NCBI GenBank assembly: GCA_018524725.1
Contig: JAEUWP010000115.1
Location: 1-64,000, forward strand
Reading direction: 5' to 3'
Source: Podaxis mareebaensis
Taxonomy: Eukaryota; Basidiomycota; Agaricomycetes; Agaricales; Agaricaceae
Length of the DNA: 64,000 nt
The notes under the pieces were generated by a model. The model saw only the letters and a program-made list of their open reading frames with translations, ran no database searches and was not told the DNA's origin. Both the position numbers and the translations under genes were made by a program. Of the stretch, positions 56,933-64,000 are shown in pieces; position 1 is the stretch's first letter, and every line of letters starts with the position of its first letter.

Positions 56933-57108
56933 AATAACGTGTGGAAGCGGCAAAGACGCGAAAAAGCGAAATGAACCACGAAAGACAACAAGTGCGTTGA
57001 TTAATGAGAGAAATGCTGAATGCACATTTGTTTGTTTCCAGGGACTGAGTACAAATACAATACGTCATTACTTCACTCCTGCACGCATCCACGTCTACAC
57101 TCAACCAT

Positions 57109-59625
57109 CTAGTCTGACTTGAATCGTTGCGGTGACAATGATGGAGAAGATGACGGGGGAGGTGATGGGGAGCTCGCAGAATTAGCTTTGGCTGCCACTT
57201 CTGCAGGCAAACACGAGAGGAAGGTCTTATTATGTCTCTCCACACTCTCCTTTGTATGTTCATCAGATCAGCGAGACTCGACAGCTCACAGGATCAACTC
57301 ACGGTAAAGATTCGGGGCCATTGAGGCATTGAGAGGTTCTCGTCTTCGACATGGCGGCTGTAGATTAGCATATACGGGCCGGCACCCAGGTGCAGGCCCG
57401 TTGGATCGGAGAACACCGTTTCTTCAGGAACCTAAGGACCGGTGAGAACTTGCTCGACACGTGATGAAATGCTTCCAACTAACCTCTGTGACACTGTAAT
57501 CTACCGTCTTCCACCATGTTCCCCGGTTGTCTTGGACATACGAGTATATTTGCTTCCGCCCAGGAAGACCGGTGTGCAGGAGTACGGCACGAAGGTCGTA
57601 CTGAACGCGGCATTAATTAAGTTATGGGTTCGAGAGATCTAGGGCTTACTCGATGTTGTTGCAGCTCTGGAATATTAAAGACATTTGCCACTTCATTTTG
57701 GAGCTTCTCAGTCTTATAATCAATCGCTATCAAGAGAGGTCAGACAAGAGGATAGTAAACCGCTAGCTGCACTTACCTTCAATTTTTCGAGATATGCTAG
57801 CGAGCACATTCTGAAGTTTTGCCTTTGTCCTCTTCAGTATCTCTGCCCGTTCAAGGTCCTCTCCCGGTTGGGCGACATCTTCATAGTAATAAAGAGTCCC
57901 CTCAAGATCTTTGATGATATCTCTGTTCTGCTTGACCTATCAGGTATAAACCATCAACAATTACCAGGGAAATACACACATTATGGCGAGTCAACCCCTC
58001 TTTCATCCTCGCCAATTCCGAAATCTCATCCAACAGTCTCCTCTCTGCGTTCCGTTTCTGGTTAGCCAGATCCAGGTTCTCAAACAGGAACTGGTCTAAG
58101 TATATATGTTTCGGAAACGTGAATGGCTCTGGAGTGTACTTCCCCGCCTGATTCACTAAGCGCCTGAGATGGAAGCAAAAAACGTCCGAAGGTTCAATAA
58201 TAACGTCGTGCGAGGAGCCTGTATCCGTCCAAAGCGACAAGGTACCGGAGAGACATGAGATGAGGTCCGTGAAAGGTGTCGATTCACCTCCAAATTCGAT
58301 CAGGACCACATGGCTGTCGCTTGGGTTTCTTCGTATTTGACGAGGCATGCGTCTGTGTAGCTCAATCCGCCCATGGGTAAAGTTGAATAGTCGGGGACTG
58401 CAGAACCTATCAGTTTTTGGTGTTTCTTGAGAAGGGAAAACCATACGGTTCACCATCCGACTGAATCCTCAGATGGCCCTCAACGACGTCCGCAACCGCT
58501 TTCAAGAAATCTGACAAATGTAGAGATATAATGACCTGATTGTCACGAGTGAAAGAGCACCCACCAGCAGTGGCGTCGGCGACGACGGTGTGATCGGTCA
58601 AAGGTTGTGCTAAAAGCGAAGGCAAGGCATCGGAATCAACAATAGCGGCCAGCTGAGCTAAGTCCAGGTTCACGAAGACCTCCATCAGGTTCCATATAGC
58701 TCTCTCTGTGTAGCAAAGTTAGAGGTAATAACGGTCGATGCTCGTCGACATGCCTGGAGAGTCCCGTGGGAGGTCATGAGGGATGTTGGGTAACTCTATA
58801 CTTGCCAAACGTTCCCGAACTTGTGGCACAAAGAACAGAGCTTGTATGAACTGACAGAAACATGAGTCTTGGATATGTTACAAGGACAGCAAACGTACCA
58901 ACGCAGCATACGCGAGGGTGGGACTATCCGATCTCAAAGCCACAGGTCTGGACACCCAGCAAATAGCACGGAGGGAGCAAACCAAATATTAGAGGGATAA
59001 CAGGAGCACTGGTTACCACAAACCTTCCACCTTCACGGACAGTCTCACTGATCGGGAAGAAATCCGATTCATTCGTCGATGCGAAGTCCTCCAGACTTGC
59101 CTGGATTGCGTCATTATACGACTTGTCTTCATTCGAAATGCCTGTATTATCCCCTAGTTGCTAATTCCTCTTCAGGTCGCTCCGTTCCCCGGACAGCATT
59201 ACACGCTACGCAAAGGAAAAACGCACATTGGTAGGTACCATTGCCCAATTCGAATCTGGAGGGCGATTGCTCGGCCCAAACGTAGGTTCACTCTCCAGGG
59301 ACATGGCCACAGCCCGTTGGAGTTCATCATCCGGGCCCGTAAGGTCAATGACCGCAGTGGATGGTTTGAGGGGTTGTGGCCCGATTTGCTGAACGGCCTG
59401 CGAGTACCCTGGAGGTGCAGACGATTGGGTGTCGTTCCAATTATAATCTTCGCCCCTGTCTCCAGAAAGGATAGCATCCGCCGCTCTCTCCACATTGCCC
59501 TTGTGTTTGCGGTAAACACGCAGAGCTTCCGTTCGATTCACGAAGTCGCCCATCATCCCGAGGAGGAAATCGACCTGCTCAGCCTCCTCCTGGGTTTCTG
59601 GAGGTATGTAAGGCGCTGTTTGCAT
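57109..59625 (-). CDS. USP25/28-like protein lacking catalytic Cys and His (probable pseudo-deubiquitinase)
   Basis: Start MQTAPYIPPETQEEAEQVDF at 59625. The N-terminus holds a UBA-like helix bundle (DFLLGMMGDFVNRTEALRVY ... NVERAADAIL, about residues 18-55), a ubiquitin-interacting motif (DELQRAVAMSLES, about 95-108) and a second one after an intron (YNDAIQASLEDF). This UBA-UIM-UIM-USP layout is that of USP25/USP28. In the USP domain the Cys box (G-N-T-C-W-F in active enzymes) reads SDSPTLAYAAL near 58,900-58,945, without Cys. The His box (A-G-H-Y-W-A-Y) reads GRKQIYSYV near 57,540-57,560, without the His. The Asp in WWKTVDYSV and the final GPYMLIYSR remain. Introns and frame are intact, so it looks like a maintained gene rather than a decaying one. 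Confidence 0.8.
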
Positions 59626-59897
59626 GTTTGAGTAGGCTCTTGCAAGCAAAAAGGGTATCAAGGGAAGTATAGAGGAAGATAGATAGAATGAATGACAACG
59701 AGCGCCAAGTATGATGCACCCAACAGGCCGTCATCGCTTTGAATTTGATAAAGCTCAGACAACGTGACAACCAGGTCTCGGTCACTTCGGTCACGAACAC
59801 ACTTAGTGCACATCTCATCTCTCGGACTTCGTGCCGGCTTCACAGGCGGAACTGACACAACTGTAACTGTGTTAAAACTACGTATAAACCCCAGATT

Positions 59898-62683
59898 TTA
59901 ACCTTGGCTTTCATATGCATTACTTTTATGCTTGGGTACGAACACCCAAGACTCAGGGGCAGGTCCCAAAAACATCTCTGAAATCTTGATCCAGTCTCGA
60001 CTATCCCCACTTGAAAGAAGAGTTTCTTCGACGCAAGTTGTTAGCCTTCCCCCATGGACTCGTTTAGACTATTCACAACTCACCAAGGTCACTACGGCCA
60101 CGGAAAGCCGGGGCCCGGTCGTTAATTCGCCCAGGCAACTGCTCCAAGAGCCCGATGGGGACGTATCGATACTGGAAAGATAACGCTTCGCACAGGTACC
60201 GCCTTGTGGTGTTTACGCCGGCAGTATCTGACCCGAAATGACTGCGCAGCCTCAGACAAAGAATAGTAAGTGAGATCAAGGGACATACTTAAGACCATAA
60301 TTCACGTACTAGTCGCCGTGTAAGCAAAAGTTTGAACTTGGGAAGAGTTTAAGGCCACTCACGTCTCGGATGAGATCCAACCGTTCCCGAGCGCTGATAT
60401 CCCACTCTCTCCGCTCTTTGATCTCAGTAAAAATCCAAGGTTTGATGAGGGCTCCACGCCCTACCATAATGCCGTCAACTTTACTCTGTTCTAGCTTACT
60501 ATAGTAGTCATGTGCTGAGAAACAATCTCCTCCACCGAAAATTGGGATAGGAGGGACTGATGGAGTCGTCAGGAAGAGACACCCTTTGCACGAAGAATTG
60601 TGACGCACGATCTTCCTCTTCTTCTCGGGCGCGAACAGCTTCGACGCATTGTCGGATGTATTCCCAGTCCGCGAGACGAGTGTATCGCTGCTGCCGGGTC
60701 CTGCCATGCAACTGCGAGCAATCAGTCAAATTTACCAAGATGGTTTGTAAGGCTTACAGTCAAACAAGATGCTCCCCAATCCACAGCAACCCGAGGCATC
60801 AATTTGTGCGCGGTGTTCTTCCCCTCCTTTACACCCGTTCTTAGTTTGACCGTCACCGGTATGTCTCCCAGTGCCTTATTCATCCCAACAAGAATCCTGC
60901 CGAGCTTGCCAGGAGCATCGATGACTATGGTGTTGATAGCCACCAGTCCGTCAATTAATCAGAGAACAAATTGTGTGGGTGAGGACGTACGAGCAGATCC
61001 ACTTCCTTGCTTGAATACGAGATCAATAGGGCACCCACAGTTCACGTCCACGAAATCTACGCCTCCCGCCAATTCCCTGGCAATAACTTCCGCGGTTGGT
61101 ACTAGATTGGCGGGCTTGTTACCTGCCACCTGCACTCCAAAAATTTTCTCCGAGGGATGCCGACGGACCAACGACCATTCTTCTTTTGATCCACATAGGA
61201 ACGAGTTGGCTAAGCCCACTGAAACGAATGTCAGTAAGGGAAATTGATGACCAACCCGAACGGAAAATCTCACTCTCGCCGCAAGTAATGTCGGCCCCAA
61301 GGGACACGCAAAGCCGACGAAATGGCTAGGCACGTCTTCAGTGAATATCGCCATTCAGTTCAAATCCAACCGCAACATACAAGATTTCCGACTGTCGTCA
61401 ACGGGGCAAGATCTGCAGTCAAAATTGAACAAATCAACATGTAAGATATTTAGAGAACACGTCGCGTACAAGTTTTGCCCGTCCAATGAAGCCTTTTCTT
61501 TTCACGGAACCGGACAGGAGTATCAGCGACATCAGCGGGCTGATTGAAATCCCCTGTTCGTTTTTGAATGAGTTCGTCCACAGTTGATAGCACAGGATTT
61601 TGTGCTTCCGGTGCGGACATGGCGGCATCCAGGTCTTGTTCGGGTTCCGCCACAACGACAGCGTTTCCGTTGGGGACGGACGTCGGCTTTTCCTCTTTAT
61701 CCTCGGCGCTTTTTAGTTCCTCGAGGTAAGCAGTCGCTATGGGAAGTGGATACTGCTCCACGCTTCAGCAAATTCAAAGATGTGACAAAATTTACAATCT
61801 GACCTTTTTCGCTCGCAACGCATTTCGCACGTCACCACTGACGAAGTTCAACTCGTCGGCAGTGAGCGCAGCCCTCGCTTTCTTGTCCTCGTCTCCTACT
61901 AGTGTAATATTGCCAGCGTCGTCTGCGCGTACATGTGCACCAAGGAACCTGCACTTGAAGCCATATCTATAGTAGACTCAATAGGAACGTATTCCCCGTA
62001 CCCAAACGAGAGAAATGCATACCTGCATTCACCGGTTTCAGCAAATACCGGACAGACAGTGCCGAGATCTAATGAAGGATGTTTTGGATGTGGGGCTCTA
62101 ACAGCCCTGTCGGGTTCGATAAAAGGTGCGGAATCTGATATCTCCGAGGTGTCAGGTATACGTAGGTCGTGCAGTTTCGCAGCGAGGTAAGCGGGAATGT
62201 CATGGGCGAATTTACACTTTCTGTCCGTCACGCGCATCAATTAGTAGTTCAGTAGAGTTTCCACCTGATTGACACAGAACACTCACTCTCCATAATCGCA
62301 CTCGGATCCATTAGCAACCTTCCAACACAAGTCGACTTCATCTCTCGTCTTCCCAAACCTTCGCCCTTTGTTCGCGCCTCGTGTGGCCTTCTTCTCTTCC
62401 TTGGTCATATGCTTTCTCTGAGGCCCAGTACTCCCTTGATATCCAGGTTGTTCCTCTCTATTTCCATCCCCGCGGGTAGAGCTTGTAGCTCCCTCAGCCG
62501 CATCATCATCAGGAAGACTTTGTGATGTATACGAGATCAAATACCTGTGAGGAATCATGAGAATTTGGTCGAGCCGGAATTACCGCAAGTAACGTACTCT
62601 GCTTTGACAGGCGCGGTGCCAGGTGGGCATGTAACCTTACCCGCGGGTGGTAGCGTAGATGTCGTTCCTGCTGTTGCTGCCAT
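59898..62683 (-). CDS. DUS3: tRNA-dihydrouridine(47) synthase [NAD(P)+], Dus3
   Basis: The enzyme reduces U47 in the variable loop of tRNAs with FMN. The start [20 protein letters not shown] lies at 62683. A charged region is followed by two CCCH zinc fingers typical of Dus3 ([14 protein letters not shown]...CKFAH near 62,220-62,330; [10 protein letters not shown] near 62,035-62,060). The TIM barrel follows, with LHWTGKTY, the segment [22 protein letters not shown], and [19 protein letters not shown] (catalytic Cys) near 61,020-61,080. [44 protein letters not shown] and [16 protein letters not shown] follow. The C-terminus ends [11 protein letters not shown] with TAA at 59898-59900. Numerous short introns. 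All expected motifs are present. Confidence 0.93.
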
Positions 62684-63110
62684 TCCACGAGAATAGTGTA
62701 TGTAAGTGTCAATTTACAGCTTGTCAAAAATCACAACTTAACATTCTCAAAATCTAATCACGATGTTTACGCTTATTTTCCTACTTGCGGTTCCCGCGGG
62801 ATCGGACCGGCCCACGCAGGCCTTCTCGACAACCTGGCATCGACGATGCCTTGTCTACTGTCAATCACGGCCCCAGAGCCAACTCCAAAGCACAGTTTTT
62901 GGGGCCATTCCAATGTCATGCCAGCTATCACGAAGACGCTTGTCAAGATTGATTGAGCTAGATTGGGGTAACTACATCCACGTCCACTACGGATCATTGT
63001 TTGTTGTCTATTAAGTATGTATCTTAACGTGACGTGAAACCGATAGGGAATTGCGAGACCCTCATGATAGATCCATAGACGTGCCACGCAGACACCCACA
63101 CTTTTTTAGA
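62684..63110. other. Intergenic region between DUS3 and the desaturase
   Basis: 427 bp holding the DUS3 promoter and the desaturase 3' flank. No gene is supported. Confidence 0.4.
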
Positions 63111-64000
63111 CTACTGAATTTTGGAATTCCTGACCACAGCGCGACGAGCCGCTTGGCCTTGACGATTGCGATAAAAGAGCACATCACCTGTCAAGATGCG
63201 TATCCGGTCAATGTCACCAGTATAGCCTCCGAACAATGATGAAAGCATACCTTCATCTTCGACAAACTGGCAGAAATTGTAGTTCCGCCATAATGCCTTG
63301 AAGGCTGGCGTATCATCAGAGACATAATACTCGCCGATGAACGCCTTCAGATACTGTGTCGCCTCGGGGGTATGGTAGAACGGCATTTTTGGGAAAAACT
63401 AGTTACGGAGCGATTCAGTAAAGCCGATCATCAGTACCAGACCGCCAAGCCTAGGGCGGAAGAATCAACGTACGTGATGGATCACATGAAAATGCGCAAC
63501 ATCGTGCAAGAAAAACCTTCCTTGCCAGCCTAGAATTGGCCTGTCGACAGTTGCTGCAGCGCCGCGCTGGAAGTTCCACTCCTTTCCGCGGTAATGGGGC
63601 ATCACGGGGTCAGTGTGATGAAGATATGTAATCATGATAACTAGATATGAAAGTTTAAGCAGTGCTTTTGAGCCAAAAAGAAGTGCTTACACCAGTGAGA
63701 CACCAAGAGCCAAGGAATGCCATAGTACTTGATTACAGTCGCAGTGCCGAAAAGCTTGCTTGCGTGTGAGACCGCCCAGACCATGAAGGCAATGCCAAGA
63801 TTCGATATCAACACTGCATTTCGCTGCGCAGGTGTAAATAAAACAGAATTCGCTGTCACAGACGTAGAAGTTCAGAAGATCATTGCAGAAGACCGATGTC
63901 CTGCGAATCATATCCTACTCACGATTAAAGTGGTTAGTCCATCTTGGATATGTTTTCTGTCCTGATACATTGAAAACTGCGAGAATTGAAGACCAATTAA
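63111..64000 (-). CDS. Delta-12 fatty acid desaturase, 3' part (5' end beyond the window)
   Basis: The enzyme is an ER membrane di-iron desaturase that makes linoleic from oleic acid. Only the C-terminal part is in the window. Exons read (in order) [32 protein letters not shown], the second histidine box [20 protein letters not shown] near 63,570-63,640, [20 protein letters not shown] with the third box (HVIHHF), then [14 protein letters not shown] and [14 protein letters not shown]. After a last intron the gene ends with [10 protein letters not shown] and a TAG at 63111-63113. The box spacing matches FAD2-like delta-12 enzymes; an omega-3 desaturase is less likely. The first histidine box and start lie to the right. 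Confidence 0.88.

Noticed and set aside
59658..59858. Possible upstream exon of the USP-like gene (MCTKCVRDRSDRDLVV)
   Set aside because: No donor site gives the phase needed to join it to the exon beginning at MQTAPY, and the next gene's 3' end lies only 40 bp away.
1..64000. CRISPR arrays, rRNA genes, secondary-metabolite or mating-type clusters
   Set aside because: No regularly spaced short repeats, rRNA stretches, PKS/NRPS/terpene synthase signatures or homeodomain/pheromone receptor genes were seen.

Overview
The window looks like nuclear DNA of a filamentous basidiomycete, most likely an Agaricomycete (mushroom). Genes have many short introns (about 41-75 bp) with GT/AG ends, lie close together on both strands, and include a NACHT NTPase, a DUF7587-type protein and a SLC35C1-like GDP-fucose transporter. 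There are no operons. All coding calls come from reading the sequence and reconstructing exons by eye, so exon edges are approximate unless stated.

Layout. (1) Positions 1-18,430 are a CpG-poor, decayed transposon block. An old Ty3/gypsy element (pol 3' half plus a downstream ORF) is interrupted by a complete but dead gypsy element (3329-14977; 273-bp LTRs, 5-bp target duplication CCTAC). It is also interrupted by a solo LTR (15121-15324; target duplication CCTTC). A minus-strand fragment of a related element follows at about 16,940-17,221. In-frame stops in the decayed frames are almost entirely TGA, and the two LTRs differ almost only at ancestral CpG sites, the pattern of methyl-cytosine deamination. 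(2) From 18,437 ordinary genes begin: MRE11 (-), GDP-fucose transporter (+), peroxisomal hydratase-2-like protein (+), gamma-butyrobetaine-type dioxygenase (-). (3) At 27,556-32,122 lies an intact, young Ty1/copia element (-) with identical LTRs and one 1407-codon ORF. It sits 22 bp past the stop codon of a secreted type-B carboxylesterase/lipase (32,145-34,546, -). (4) 36.9-50 kb holds RPL10A (-), a SUZ-domain protein, a DUG1-like dipeptidase, UDP-glucose dehydrogenase, an intron-bearing tRNA-His (-), a NACHT protein, a TCD1/2-like tRNA dehydratase and an O-methyltransferase. (5) 50-64 kb holds a tail-anchored DUF7587-like protein (-), a small membrane protein (+), an F-box protein (-), a USP25/28-like protein without its catalytic Cys and His (-), DUS3 (-) and the 3' part of a delta-12 desaturase (-, running off the right edge).

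Most host genes are unrelated housekeeping functions: DNA repair, ribosome, tRNA modification, glutathione turnover, nucleotide-sugar and fatty-acid metabolism. The most unusual items are the pseudo-deubiquitinase, the post-pol ORFs of the gypsy elements, the 21-bp palindrome at the end of two LTR types, and the fingerprint of CpG decay across the transposon block.
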